Of a stretch of 64,000 nt of DNA, positions 39,972-48,747 are shown in pieces. The notes under the pieces were generated by a model. The model made no database searches. It worked only from the letters and a program-made list of their open reading frames with translations, and was not told the DNA's origin. A program made the position numbers and the translations under genes. How positions within the stretch are numbered: the stretch's first letter is position 1; each line of letters begins with the position of its first letter. Source of the stretch: Streptomyces sp. CG 926 (GTDB lineage: Bacteria; Actinomycetota; Actinomycetes; Streptomycetales; Streptomycetaceae); NCBI RefSeq assembly GCF_003148825.1, contig NZ_QGGZ01000024.1, positions 1 to 64,000 on the forward strand. Direction: 5' to 3'.

Positions 39972-41075
39972 ATGAGCTTGACCGGTACACCCTTCTTCGC
40001 GACGGTGATCGCCCTGACGGCGATAGCCGTCGTCCTTCCGCTTGCCGTCTGGAGCAAGGTGCGCGGCCCGGCCGCCGTACGTACGGTGCTGCGCGCGCTG
40101 ATGGTGGTCTTCGCCCAGGTCACGGCCGTCGCCGTGGTGTTCGTCGCGGTCAACCGGGCCGAGCACTTCTACGCCTCCTGGAGCGACCTGCTCGGCACCG
40201 GCTCCTACGTCACGGCCGCCCCCGACCTCGGTCCGGACGGGCTCGGCGGCAAGAAGGTGGAAGAGGCGCCGAAGGTCCGCCAGCAGTTCCAGCCGGTGGA
40301 AGGGGTCGGCGGGCGGGTCCGGAAGACCGAGCTCGACGGCAAGATCTCCGGGGTCAAGGGCGACGTCATGGTCTGGCTGCCGCCGCAGTACGACGACCCG
40401 GCCTACAAGGACAAGAAGTTCCCGGTGGTCGAGCTGATACCGGGCATACCGGGGACGGGGAAGTCCTGGTTCCAGGGACTCAAGGCGCACGAGGTGCTGG
40501 AGCCGCTGATGAAGAGCGGCAAGGTCCAGCCGTTCATCCTGGTCTCGCCGCGCGCCATGCTGCTCGGCAACGGCGACACCGGCTGCGCCAACCTCCCCGG
40601 CAAGGTCAACGCGGACAGTTGGTTCAGTGTCGACGTCCGCAAGATGGTCGTCGACAACTTCCGGGTCTCGGACGAGGCTCGCAGCTGGGGCGTGGCCGGC
40701 TACTCGGCCGGCGCGTACTGCGCCGCCAAGCTCGCCATCGCCCACCCCGACCGCTACAGCGCGGCCGTCTCCCTGTCCGGCTACAACGACCCAGGGCAGG
40801 AGCCCTCGTCGCTGGTCGCCAAGGACCCCGAACTGCGCCGCACGCACAACCTGAAGAACCTGCTCCAGGCCGCGCCCACCCCGCCGCCGGTGGCGCTGTG
40901 GATGTCGGGGGCCGAGCAGGACGGCTACCTGTCGGGCACGGACCTCAAGGCGATCGCCAAGAGCCCGACCACGGTGCACGCGGAGAAGGTCGTCGGCGGG
41001 CACAACCTCGAATCGTGGTCCAAGCAACTGCCGCAGACCTTCGGCTGGCTGAGCGGTCTGGTCAAGGCGCCCTAG
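39972..41075 (+). CDS. Membrane-anchored alpha/beta-hydrolase esterase (antigen-85/EsteraseD-like)
   Basis: A 367-aa protein. Two N-terminal TM helices (about 7-28 and 42-62) anchor an external domain with the alpha/beta-hydrolase fold. The nucleophile elbow is GYSAG (Ser in VAGYSAGAYCAAK, near residue 242); VELIPGIPGTGKSW precedes the oxyanion region, and a late HNLESW supplies the likely catalytic His. It resembles the esterase D/antigen 85 superfamily, which includes mycolyl- and acyltransferases, but streptomycetes lack mycolic acids. ATG 39972, with GTG directly before; TAGGCT 6 bp upstream suggests a leaderless mRNA. Confidence 0.85.
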   Translation: MSLTGTPFFATVIALTAIAVVLPLAVWSKVRGPAAVRTVLRALMVVFAQVTAVAVVFVAVNRAEHFYASWSDLLGTGSYVTAAPDLGPDGLGGKKVEEAPKVRQQFQPVEGVGGRVRKTELDGKISGVKGDVMVWLPPQYDDPAYKDKKFPVVELIPGIPGTGKSWFQGLKAHEVLEPLMKSGKVQPFILVSPRAMLLGNGDTGCANLPGKVNADSWFSVDVRKMVVDNFRVSDEARSWGVAGYSAGAYCAAKLAIAHPDRYSAAVSLSGYNDPGQEPSSLVAKDPELRRTHNLKNLLQAAPTPPPVALWMSGAEQDGYLSGTDLKAIAKSPTTVHAEKVVGGHNLESWSKQLPQTFGWLSGLVKAP

Positions 41076-41124
41076 GCCGGGCGGCCCGAACGCCCGGCCC
41101 CCTGCGTCCGCCGATCGGCGGACG
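41075..41124 (+). terminator. Two hairpins after the esterase gene
   Basis: GGCCGGGCG (41075-41083) with CGCCCGGCC (41091-41099), beginning at the stop codon. A perfect 20-bp palindrome follows at 41105-41124 (CGTCCGCCGA and its complement). The first is a plausible terminator; the second may be an operator for the next gene or a second terminator stem. Confidence 0.6.
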
Positions 41125-41227
41125 TCCGCGCCCCCGGCCGCCGCGGATCTCTGCCGAACGGTCGATGTGCCCGCCACCCGCAGGCCGGGAGGCTGGTCCC
41201 CACGACGAATCGAGGGGGATCAGGGTC

Positions 41228-42328
41228 ATGGCACACGCGGTGAGCAGCAGGAACGAGCAGGACCAGGTGGTGGCGGCGCGCCGTCGGTGGTGGTCGGGCT
41301 GGCCCCGCCGGGCTCCGTACGCGGCGGCCGCGTGGTCCCTCGCCTACGGACTGGCCGGCCTGTACTGGGCCCTGGGCGGCGGCGGTTACCCCTTCGGGCC
41401 GGTCCCCAAGGACCGCTCGACCGGCTCGATCCTCGAACCGAGCCAGGCCGCGGTCGTCGGCCCGCTCATCGCCGCGATCGGTCTCGCGGGGGCGGTCTGC
41501 GGGGTACTCATGGCACGCCGCCCGGCGGGCACCGTGGCCGCCCGGCGGTTCCTGCTCGGCTTCGGCTGGGCCCAGGCCCTCGCGCTCACGGTGGTTCTGC
41601 AGGACTACACGCTGATCGCCGTGGTCGCCTTCGCGCCGCTCCTGGTGGTGTTCGCCTTCACCGGGGTGCCCGGCCCGCAGGACGGGGTCGGCGACATCCT
41701 CTACTGGCACCGGGACAACCTGCTCGTCCTGTTCCTGGGCGGTGTCCTGTGGACCCTGGCCGTGCTGGCGTACCAGCGGCGCACCCGCGGACTGTGCGCG
41801 CACTGCGGGCGCGGCGGACGGGCCGCGGCCTGGACCGCGCCGGAGTCGGCGGCCCGCTGGGGGCGCAGGGCCGTACTGATCGCCGTACTGTCGAGCATCC
41901 CGTACGACGTGACCCGGGTGGCCTGGTTCCTCGGCTACCCGCTGGGCATCACCGACGCGTTCCTCAAGGACATGCAGGACACCCCCGGCATGCTCGGCAT
42001 CGGGCTGGGCCTCGCGATCGCGTCGACGGTCGGCGGGGTGCTGACCCACGGGCTGGTCGCACGCTGGGGCGAGGTCTGGCCGCGGTGGGTGCCGTTCAAG
42101 GCGGGCAAGCCGGTCGCCCTCGCCACCGCGATCGTCCCGGCGCTGCTCGTGGCCGTCGTGCTCATCCCCGGCGGCCTCCAGATGATCCGCGGCGGGGACC
42201 AGCCCTTCGGCTGGGGGACCAACTACCCGGCGATGCTCTGGGTGGTGTGGGGAGCCGCACTCGGCGCCGCCACCCTCGGCTACTACCTCCGCCGGCGCGG
42301 GACCTGCGAGTACTGCGCCCGGGGCTGA
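41228..42328 (+). CDS. Polytopic membrane protein with CxxC pairs
   Basis: A 366-aa protein with about eight TM helices (for example AAAAWSLAYGLAGLYWALGG, VVGPLIAAIGLAGAVCGVLM, LVLFLGGVLWTLAVLAY, LATAIVPALLVAVVLIPGG). A cytoplasmic CAHC motif follows helix 5 and a matching CEYC ends the chain (RRRGTCEYCARG); together they could form one zinc-ribbon-like site. Family not recognised. ATG 41228 follows a GAGGGGGATCAGGG site. Its end is 4 bp from the convergent NlpC/P60 gene. Confidence 0.75.
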   Translation: MAHAVSSRNEQDQVVAARRRWWSGWPRRAPYAAAAWSLAYGLAGLYWALGGGGYPFGPVPKDRSTGSILEPSQAAVVGPLIAAIGLAGAVCGVLMARRPAGTVAARRFLLGFGWAQALALTVVLQDYTLIAVVAFAPLLVVFAFTGVPGPQDGVGDILYWHRDNLLVLFLGGVLWTLAVLAYQRRTRGLCAHCGRGGRAAAWTAPESAARWGRRAVLIAVLSSIPYDVTRVAWFLGYPLGITDAFLKDMQDTPGMLGIGLGLAIASTVGGVLTHGLVARWGEVWPRWVPFKAGKPVALATAIVPALLVAVVLIPGGLQMIRGGDQPFGWGTNYPAMLWVVWGAALGAATLGYYLRRRGTCEYCARG

Positions 42329-42332
42329 GGGG

Positions 42333-43403
42333 TCACGCGGGGCGGGAGGCGCCGGCCCAGGGCATCGAGTCGATCGGCGCCAACCGGACCGTCGATCCCG
42401 GGCGCGGGGCGTGGATCATCTGACCGTTGCCGATGTAGAGGCCGACGTGGGTCACCCCGGAGTAGAAGAACACCAGGTCGCCGGGGGCCAGCTGGTCGCG
42501 GGACACGCGCCGGCCGGCGTTGATCTGGGTGTAGGTGGTGCGGGGCAGCGAGACCCCGGCCGAGCGCCAGGCCGCCTGGGTCAGGCCGGAGCAGTCGAAG
42601 GAGCCCGGGCCGGTCGCACCCCAGACGTACGGCTTGCCGATCGCACTGTAGGCGAAGGCCACGGCGCGGGCCGCGCGCGAACCGTCGGACGGCGGCGGGG
42701 GCGTGCCGCCCTGGGACGGGACCGATCCGGCGGATCCGGCGGGTGCGGTGGCAGATCCGCCGGGCGACCCGGCCTCGTAGGCGGCGCGCTCCTCGGCGGT
42801 GAGCCGGGCCAGCAGGTTCTTGGCGGCGGCGAGCTTCTCCTCGATCACGGTCTTGTGCCCGGCGAGTTCCGCCTGCCGGGAGCGGAGGTCGGCGAGCCGC
42901 CCGGAGGCCTGCTCGCGGAGCTTGCCGACCTCGTCGAGCCGGCGGCGCACGGTGGTGATCCCGGCGGCGTTGCGGTCCCCGGCGCGGGCGATGAACGCGG
43001 CCTGGGAGAGGTACTCCTGCGGGTCGGAGGCCAGCGCGAGCTGGACGGCGGTGCCCAGGGACCCGCTGCGGTACTGGGAGGCGGCGAGCGTTCCGAGCGC
43101 GCTGCGGGCGGTGTTGAGCTGGTCGGTCTTGCGGGCGGTCTCCTCGCGCAGTCCGGTCAGCGCGCGTTCGGCCTCGTCCGCCTGTTCCTTCGCCCCGTTG
43201 TACTGCTCGGTCGCCGCCTCGGCCTCCTCGTAGAGCCGGTCCACCTCCGACTTGACCTGGGCAGGGGTGGACCGGGGGTCGGCCTGTGAGGTGCCTTCGA
43301 GGGCGGTGGCGGTGGCAGCGCCCGCGAGGGCGAGGGTGGCGGCGGTCGTCCGTACCGGGCCGCCGGAGAGCGGGCGCTGCCTGGGCTTTCGATGACTGGC
43401 CAC
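42333..43403 (-). CDS. Secreted NlpC/P60 peptidoglycan endopeptidase
   Basis: A 356-aa cell-wall hydrolase of the RipA/C40 type, cleaving within peptide stems. A signal peptide (about 1-42, RTTAATLALAGAATATALEG) precedes a long coiled-coil domain (45-210, VKSEVDRLYEEAEAATEQY and further heptads) that probably controls access. A Gly/Pro/Ser linker and the NlpC/P60 catalytic domain (245-350) follow, with C271 in FDCSGLT, H319 in THVGLYIG and H331. RipA-like enzymes split septa during division. I looked for a c-di-AMP riboswitch in the 143-bp upstream gap and saw none. Confidence 0.93.
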   Translation of the reverse strand: MASHRKPRQRPLSGGPVRTTAATLALAGAATATALEGTSQADPRSTPAQVKSEVDRLYEEAEAATEQYNGAKEQADEAERALTGLREETARKTDQLNTARSALGTLAASQYRSGSLGTAVQLALASDPQEYLSQAAFIARAGDRNAAGITTVRRRLDEVGKLREQASGRLADLRSRQAELAGHKTVIEEKLAAAKNLLARLTAEERAAYEAGSPGGSATAPAGSAGSVPSQGGTPPPPSDGSRAARAVAFAYSAIGKPYVWGATGPGSFDCSGLTQAAWRSAGVSLPRTTYTQINAGRRVSRDQLAPGDLVFFYSGVTHVGLYIGNGQMIHAPRPGSTVRLAPIDSMPWAGASRPA

Positions 43404-43546
43404 GCGGGCCTCACGTCCTTCCTCTGTCGGTGCTTGGAGGAGGACGCTAGACCCGAAGGTAACGGGCGGATGACGAGATGATCGTAAGTGGCTCGATACG
43501 ACCGGAGTCGGCCTTCGAGGACCGGAGCGGATCGTTGTGGAGTGGG

Positions 43547-43900
43547 TCAGTGCCAGAGAAGGGCGATGAAGATGTTGATCACGGTCAGCCCGCCGACCGC
43601 CCCGAACATCGCCTTGTCCACGTGCTCCTCGTCGCGCTTGACGTAGACGAGGCAGAGGATCACGAAGAGGAGCGCGAGCTTCACGCCGACCTTGACGTTG
43701 TTGACGGGGGTCCCGTCCATCTGGTTGAAGCCGACCAGGAGGACGCCGGTGACGAGCATGGTGAGCGCACCGTGCAGCATGGCGGGCGTGAAACGGGCGG
43801 TGCCCGCGCTCATCGCCTTCATCTGGGTCAGGAAGCCACCGAGGAGCGCGGCGATCCCGATGATGTGCAGGCCGACGAAGACACTGATGAGTACGTCCAT
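43547..43900 (-). CDS. Four-helix integral membrane protein
   Basis: A 117-aa protein that is almost entirely membrane: MDVLISVFVGLHIIGIAALL, ALTMLVTGVLLVGF, VGVKLALLFVILCLVYV and AVGGLTVINIFIALLW, with a KRDEEH loop before the last helix. It resembles small Streptomyces integral membrane proteins of no known function, with a distant DUF2269/DoxX-like look. The ATG at 43900 begins the hydrophobic stretch; upstream in-frame sequence is the 16-bp repeat array and is not coding. Confidence 0.8.
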   Translation of the reverse strand: MDVLISVFVGLHIIGIAALLGGFLTQMKAMSAGTARFTPAMLHGALTMLVTGVLLVGFNQMDGTPVNNVKVGVKLALLFVILCLVYVKRDEEHVDKAMFGAVGGLTVINIFIALLWH

Positions 43901-43951
43901 GGCGTCGAGCGTACGAGGCGGCCCGGTCGGCCCGGGGGGCGGGTCGGCCCC

Positions 43952-44047
43952 GGCCCTGACGGCCGCCGGCCCTGACGGCCGCCGGCCCTGACGGCCGCCG
44001 GCCCTGACGGCCGCCGGCCCTGACGGCCGCCGGCCCTGACGGCCGCC
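43952..44047. repeat. Six perfect tandem copies of a 16-bp unit
   Basis: GGCCCTGACGGCCGCC is repeated six times without a mismatch, followed by a diverged copy (GGCCGTGACGACCTCC, 44048-44063). The array lies between the divergent 117-aa membrane protein gene and arsR, about 50 bp upstream of the arsR operators. Each unit holds GGCC twice and can fold on itself or on its neighbour. Confidence 0.95.
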
Positions 44048-44097
44048 GGCCGTGACGACCTCCGGCCGCTCTCGAAGCGCCGGGACGCGTTCGGACG

Positions 44098-44146
44098 GTA
44101 CGAGATCTTCGAACGGTCGGGCGGTGTCCGTACGAGATCTGCGTAC
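44098..44146. promoter_or_regulatory. Twin operator upstream of the ArsR gene
   Basis: Two near-identical 17-mers, GTACGAGATCTTCGAAC (44098-44114) and GTACGAGATCTGCGTAC (44130-44146), spaced 32 bp apart (three helical turns). The second is an inverted repeat, GTACG and CGTAC around AGATCTG. Located 10 bp before the arsR ATG, they are probable autoregulatory sites for this repressor. Confidence 0.7.
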
Positions 44147-44155
44147 AGTGGGGTC

Positions 44156-44506
44156 ATGCCTGCTGCCGCCGCCGAGCCGATCCACCCCGCCGCAGACCGC
44201 ATCGAGCTGGTCGACGTGCTGGCGGCGCTCGGACACCCCGTCCGGCTGGAGATCGTCCGCAAGCTGGCCTCCGGCGAGGAGGCGTTCTGCGGCGAGGTCG
44301 TCCCCGACCTGCCCCGATCCAGCGTCACGCACCACCTCAAGACGCTGCGCGAGAGCGGGCTCATCTGTCAGCGCCCCCAGGGCCGCAAGCTCTTCCTCGC
44401 GCTGCGCCGCGAGGACCTGGAGCTCCGTTTTCCCGGTCTGCTCGAACTCGTGCTGGCCTGTCGGTCCCGCCCCCTAGACTCGGAATGCGATGAGCAGCCT
44501 CTTTGA
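44156..44506 (+). CDS. ArsR-family winged-helix repressor
   Basis: A 116-aa regulator: VDVLAALGHPVRLEIVRKLASGEE, the recognition helix SSVTHHLKTLRESGLI, and the wing RPQGRKLFLALRRED. One Cys (FCGEVV) sits before the recognition helix, but the CVC metal box of ArsR/SmtB sensors is missing, so this is probably a non-metal or ligand-unknown member. Two operator-like repeats lie just upstream. Its 3' end overlaps the pcrA start by 17 bp in another frame, so it is co-transcribed with the helicase gene, an unusual partnership. Confidence 0.9.
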   Translation: MPAAAAEPIHPAADRIELVDVLAALGHPVRLEIVRKLASGEEAFCGEVVPDLPRSSVTHHLKTLRESGLICQRPQGRKLFLALRREDLELRFPGLLELVLACRSRPLDSECDEQPL

Positions 44507-47012
44507 CGACAGTTTCCTGACGGACCTCACCCCCTCCGACGAGGTCCCGCCGCCGCCCGAGGACCACGCCGCCCCCGAAGCGGGCGCGGACGATCTCTTC
44601 GGGGGGCAGTTCGACGTACCCATGAGCGGGGACGCGTACTACCGGGACGGCGCCCCCAGGCCCGTCATCGACCCGGCGACGCTCCTGGACGGACTCAACG
44701 AGGAGCAGCGCGCGGCCGTGGTCCACGCCGGCTCCCCGCTGCTCATCGTGGCCGGCGCCGGCTCCGGCAAGACCCGCGTGCTGACCCACCGCATCGGACA
44801 CCTGCTGTCCGCGCGCAACGTCCACCCCGGCCAGATCCTGGCGATCACCTTCACCAACAAGGCCGCCGGTGAGATGAAGGAGCGCGTCGAGGGCCTGGTC
44901 GGCCCGCGCGCGAACGCCATGTGGGTCTCCACCTTCCACAGCGCGTGCGTACGCATCCTGCGCCGCGAGTCCAAGCGGCTCGGCTTCACGTCCTCGTTCT
45001 CGATCTACGACGCGGCCGACTCGAAGCGCCTGATGGCGCTCGTCTGCCGCGACCTGGACCTGGACCCGAAGAAGTTCCCGCCGAAGGCCTTCAACGCCAA
45101 GGTCTCGAACCTGAAGAACGAGCTGATCGACGACGAAGCCTTCGCCGACCAGGCCGTGGACGGCTTCGAGAAGACCCTGGCCCAGGCGTACGCGATGTAC
45201 CAGGGGCGGCTGCGCGAGGCCAACGCCCTCGACTTCGACGACATCATCATGACCACGGTCCACCTGCTCCAGGCGTTCCCGGACGTCGCCGAGCACTACC
45301 GGCGCCGCTTCCGGCACGTCCTGGTCGACGAGTACCAGGACACCAACCACGCGCAGTACACGCTGGTGCGCGAGCTGGTCGGCACCGGCTATCCGGACCT
45401 GCCCCCGGCCGAGCTGTGCGTCGTGGGTGACGCCGACCAGTCGATCTACGCCTTCCGCGGCGCGACCATCCGCAACATCCTCCAGTTCGAGGAGGACTAC
45501 AAGGACGCGACGACGATCCTGCTGGAGCAGAACTACCGCTCCACGCAGACGATCCTCTCCGCGGCCAACGCGGTCATCGAGCGCAACGAGAACCGCCGCG
45601 CCAAGAACCTGTGGACCCAGGCCGGCACCGGCGCCGTCATCACCGGCTACGTCGCGGACACCGAGCACGACGAGGCCCAGTTCGTCGCCGACGAGATCGA
45701 CCGGCTGACGGACGCGGGCGACGCCAAGGCCGGCGACGTGGCGATCTTCTACCGGACCAACGCGCAGTCCCGCGTGTTCGAGGAGATCTTCATCCGGGTC
45801 GGACTGCCGTACAAGGTCGTCGGCGGCGTCCGCTTCTACGAGCGCAAGGAGGTCCGCGACGTCCTCGCGTACCTGCGCGTCCTGGCGAACCCCGAGGACA
45901 ACGTCCCGCTGCGGCGCATCCTGAACGTGCCCAAGCGCGGCATCGGCGAACGCGCCGAGGCGATGATCGACGCCCTCGCGATGCGCGAGAAGATCACCTT
46001 CCCGCAGGCCCTGCGCCGCGTGGACGAGGCCTTCGGCATGGCCGCCCGCTCCACCAACGCGGTGAAGCGGTTCAACGTGCTGATGGAGGAGCTGCGCACG
46101 ATCGTCGACTCGGGCGCGGGCCCGGCGGTGGTACTGGAAGCGGTGCTGGAGCGGACGGGCTACCTCGCCGAACTGCAGGCCTCGACCGACCCGCAGGACG
46201 AGACGCGCATCGAGAACCTGCAGGAGCTCGCGGCCGTGGCGCTGGAGTTCGAGCAGGCGCGGGAGGCCGCGGCCGCCGAAGCCGCCGAGACCGGCGCCCC
46301 GGCTCCCGGGTCCGGCACCCTGGCCGAGTTCCTGGAGCAGGTCGCGCTCGTCGCCGACTCCGACCAGATCCCGGACGAGGACACCGAGGGCACGGGCGTC
46401 ATCACGCTGATGACCCTGCACACCGCCAAGGGCCTCGAATTCCCGGTGGTCTTCCTGACCGGCATGGAGGACGGGGTCTTCCCGCACATGCGGGCGCTGG
46501 GCCAGACCAAGGAGCTGGAGGAGGAGCGCCGCCTCGCCTACGTGGGCATCACCCGGGCGCGGGAGCGGCTGTACCTGACGCGCTCCAGCATGCGCAGCGC
46601 GTGGGGCACGCCCTCGTACAACCCGCCGTCACGGTTCCTGGAGGAGATCCCGGCCGAGTACCTCCAGTGGAAGCGGACGGGCGCGACGCAGAAGCCGGCG
46701 GGTCCGATGCGGAGCTCGGGATACGGATCGTCGTCGTCCGGATCGGGCAAGGCGACGTTCGGCACCTCGCCCGAGGCGTTCCTGTCCTCGTCGCGTACGA
46801 AGTCGGGGCCGTCCGGCTTCGCGACGCGGCGGGCCGCCGACAAGCCGGTCATCGCCCTGGTGGTCGGGGACCGGGTCACGCACGACCAGTTCGGACTCGG
46901 CACCGTCATGGAGGTCAAGGGCGCGGGCGCGGACGCGCAGGCCACCATCGACTTCGGGGACGACAAGCCCAAGCGGCTGCTGCTGCGCTACGCGCCGGTG
47001 CAGAAGCTCTAG
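44490..47012 (+). CDS. pcrA: ATP-dependent DNA helicase PcrA/UvrD (UvrD1)
   Basis: An 840-aa SF1A 3'-5' helicase for nucleotide excision repair and removal of recombination intermediates. Motifs in order: Q-motif LNEEQRAAV, motif I GAGSGKTRVL (near residue 90), Ia ITFTNKAAGEM, II LVDEYQDTN, III VVGDADQSIYAFRGA, IV LEQNYRS, V TLHTAKGLEFPVVFLTGMEDG and VI YVGITRARERLYL. The C-terminus (GDRVTHDQFGLGTVMEV to KLLLRYAPVQKL-like end) is the PcrA/UvrD1 RNA-polymerase- and Ku-interaction Tudor-like domain. An acidic N-terminal extension of about 60 residues is typical of actinobacteria. A terminator follows. Confidence 0.96.
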   Translation: MSSLFDDSFLTDLTPSDEVPPPPEDHAAPEAGADDLFGGQFDVPMSGDAYYRDGAPRPVIDPATLLDGLNEEQRAAVVHAGSPLLIVAGAGSGKTRVLTHRIGHLLSARNVHPGQILAITFTNKAAGEMKERVEGLVGPRANAMWVSTFHSACVRILRRESKRLGFTSSFSIYDAADSKRLMALVCRDLDLDPKKFPPKAFNAKVSNLKNELIDDEAFADQAVDGFEKTLAQAYAMYQGRLREANALDFDDIIMTTVHLLQAFPDVAEHYRRRFRHVLVDEYQDTNHAQYTLVRELVGTGYPDLPPAELCVVGDADQSIYAFRGATIRNILQFEEDYKDATTILLEQNYRSTQTILSAANAVIERNENRRAKNLWTQAGTGAVITGYVADTEHDEAQFVADEIDRLTDAGDAKAGDVAIFYRTNAQSRVFEEIFIRVGLPYKVVGGVRFYERKEVRDVLAYLRVLANPEDNVPLRRILNVPKRGIGERAEAMIDALAMREKITFPQALRRVDEAFGMAARSTNAVKRFNVLMEELRTIVDSGAGPAVVLEAVLERTGYLAELQASTDPQDETRIENLQELAAVALEFEQAREAAAAEAAETGAPAPGSGTLAEFLEQVALVADSDQIPDEDTEGTGVITLMTLHTAKGLEFPVVFLTGMEDGVFPHMRALGQTKELEEERRLAYVGITRARERLYLTRSSMRSAWGTPSYNPPSRFLEEIPAEYLQWKRTGATQKPAGPMRSSGYGSSSSGSGKATFGTSPEAFLSSSRTKSGPSGFATRRAADKPVIALVVGDRVTHDQFGLGTVMEVKGAGADAQATIDFGDDKPKRLLLRYAPVQKL

Positions 47013-47032
47013 GACGCTGCAGGACGACGAAC

Positions 47033-47060
47033 GCCGCGCGGCCTTCGGGCCGCGCGGCGC
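47033..47060 (+). terminator. Terminator between pcrA and the convergent M23 gene
   Basis: A perfect 12-bp stem (47033-47044 with 47049-47060) closed by a stable TTCG tetraloop, between convergent genes. Confidence 0.92.
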
Positions 47061-47086
47061 TCGGATCAGGTGCTGGGGTACGGGAG

Positions 47087-48697
47087 TTACGTCGGGTCCA
47101 GACCGTGGCTGCGCAGCCAGGGCAGGGGGTCGATCGCGGACCCGCCGCCGGGCCGGACCTCGAAGTGCAGGTGCGGGCCGGTGGAGTTGCCCGAGTTGCC
47201 CGAGTAGGCGATGACGTCGCCCGCCTTGACCTTGCCGCCGCGGATCTTGGTGGAGCTGAGGTGGCAGTACCAGGTCTCGGTGCCGTCGGGCGCGGTCACT
47301 ATCGCCATGTTCCCGTAAGCGCTGTTGTACTGGGTGCGCACGGTGCCGTCGGTGGCCGACATGACCGGGGTGCCGTAGGAGACCGGGAAGTCGATGCCGG
47401 TGTGCACCGACATCCACATGCCGCCGGCCTGACCGAAGTTGGCGCTCAGACCGTGCTGCTCGACCGGGATGGCGAACTTCGGGCGGGCGGCCTCCTTGGC
47501 CGCGGCCTCCTCCGCCTTCTTCTTCTTTTCCTCTTCCTGGCGCTCGCGCAGGTCGATGCGCTCCTGCGTACGGCTCGCGCGGTCCGCGAAGTCGCCCGCG
47601 TCGGCGCTGAGCGCGACCAGTTGGGTGTCGAGCTTGGTGTTCGCCGCGACCGGTTTCACCGAGGCCGGGTCGGGCGCGGCCAGCGTGGTGGGCGCCTCGG
47701 CGGGCCGATCCGTGTCGGTGAGGCCGCCGACGGAGGCGGCCGCGACGCCCGCGACACCCATCACGCAGGCGGAGGGCACGGCCACGGTCAGCAGGGCGGA
47801 ACGCTTCGCCGGGTTGCGGCGACGGCTGTTGCCACTGCTGCCCGCGCCGCCACCGCTCGCCTTGGCGGCGGCGCCGGCCTTGCCGTTGCCCTTGGCGCCC
47901 GTCCGGCGCGCGGAGCGCGGGGTCGAGGTCACGGGCATGGTCTGGGTGGGGAGGTCGTGGACCTCGGGCAGGTCGTGGGCGTCGGGCAGTTCGAACGCCT
48001 CGGGCGCCTCGTGCGCTTGGTGTGCGTCGTGGACCTGCGGCGTGTCCTCGGAGAGCACCTCGAAGACGGCGGTCTCGCTGTAGGCGGCGGACCCGGCGTC
48101 GAAACCGGTGTCGAAGCCGGTCTCGAAGTTGCCTTGGTGGCCGGCGTCGACGACCACGGCCTGGGTGGCCTCGTAGGCGTAGCCGACGGTGGTCGCCTGG
48201 TACGTGTACTCCTGCTGCGCGGGTTCCGGCGCGGGCTGGTACTCGTACCCGTAGGCGACCTCGGGCTGGGCCGGGGCCTCGGCGACGGTGTTCCAGGCGG
48301 TGGCGTCGTAGGCGCCGGTCTCGGTGCCGGTGGTGCCGTAGCCCGGCATCGCCCAGTGCCCGGTGTGCTCGCCGGAGGTGTCGTAGCCGAAGGAGGGCTG
48401 TTGGTACTGCGTGTAACCGGAGTGGTCCGCGCTCGGCGTGCTCCAGGCGCTCGCGTCCCAGCTCCCGGTGGTGTCCTCGGGGGCGGCCTGGGTCGGGATC
48501 GTGGACAGGTAACTGTCCTGCGAGGCCCACGCGGTGGCGTCGTACGCGCCCGTTTCGTAAGAACCGTAGGCGGCGTAGTTGACTCCCTGACCCTGCGTTT
48601 CATAGGCAGGGTAGGTGGAATCACCAGCGAAAGCGGTGGTGGAAAGGCCGTCGTACCCGGGATCCGGATACTGGCCCGACGTGGGGCGGTCGTTCAC
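47087..48697 (-). CDS. Membrane-anchored M23 (LytM) peptidase with a long Tyr-rich cytoplasmic head
   Basis: A 536-aa protein. Residues 1-240 are low-complexity, rich in Tyr, Ala, Thr and Asp, with repeated TGAYDATAW blocks, and are predicted cytoplasmic. A basic stretch (RRRNPAKR) precedes a TM helix (about 293-315), then a coiled coil (RTQERIDLRERQEEEKKKK). The C-terminal M23 domain has the Zn ligands in HTGIDFPVSYGTP and HLHFEV, so the enzyme or amidase activator acts in the wall. GTG start at 48697 with GAGAAG; a structured RNA leader lies upstream. Ends 27 bp from the pcrA terminator. Confidence 0.9.
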   Translation of the reverse strand: MNDRPTSGQYPDPGYDGLSTTAFAGDSTYPAYETQGQGVNYAAYGSYETGAYDATAWASQDSYLSTIPTQAAPEDTTGSWDASAWSTPSADHSGYTQYQQPSFGYDTSGEHTGHWAMPGYGTTGTETGAYDATAWNTVAEAPAQPEVAYGYEYQPAPEPAQQEYTYQATTVGYAYEATQAVVVDAGHQGNFETGFDTGFDAGSAAYSETAVFEVLSEDTPQVHDAHQAHEAPEAFELPDAHDLPEVHDLPTQTMPVTSTPRSARRTGAKGNGKAGAAAKASGGGAGSSGNSRRRNPAKRSALLTVAVPSACVMGVAGVAAASVGGLTDTDRPAEAPTTLAAPDPASVKPVAANTKLDTQLVALSADAGDFADRASRTQERIDLRERQEEEKKKKAEEAAAKEAARPKFAIPVEQHGLSANFGQAGGMWMSVHTGIDFPVSYGTPVMSATDGTVRTQYNSAYGNMAIVTAPDGTETWYCHLSSTKIRGGKVKAGDVIAYSGNSGNSTGPHLHFEVRPGGGSAIDPLPWLRSHGLDPT

Positions 48698-48747
48698 CAA
48701 CTTCTCTTTCGCCTCGGCAGTGGGGGCCTGGGTGGCCGGGAACGCAA

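Noticed and set aside
43404..43546. c-di-AMP (ydaO) riboswitch before the NlpC/P60 gene
   Set aside because: No GGGGACC/GGTGAA-type blocks or nested helices seen in this gap.
43952..44047. CRISPR array
   Set aside because: Repeats are contiguous 16-bp units without spacers and no cas gene is nearby.
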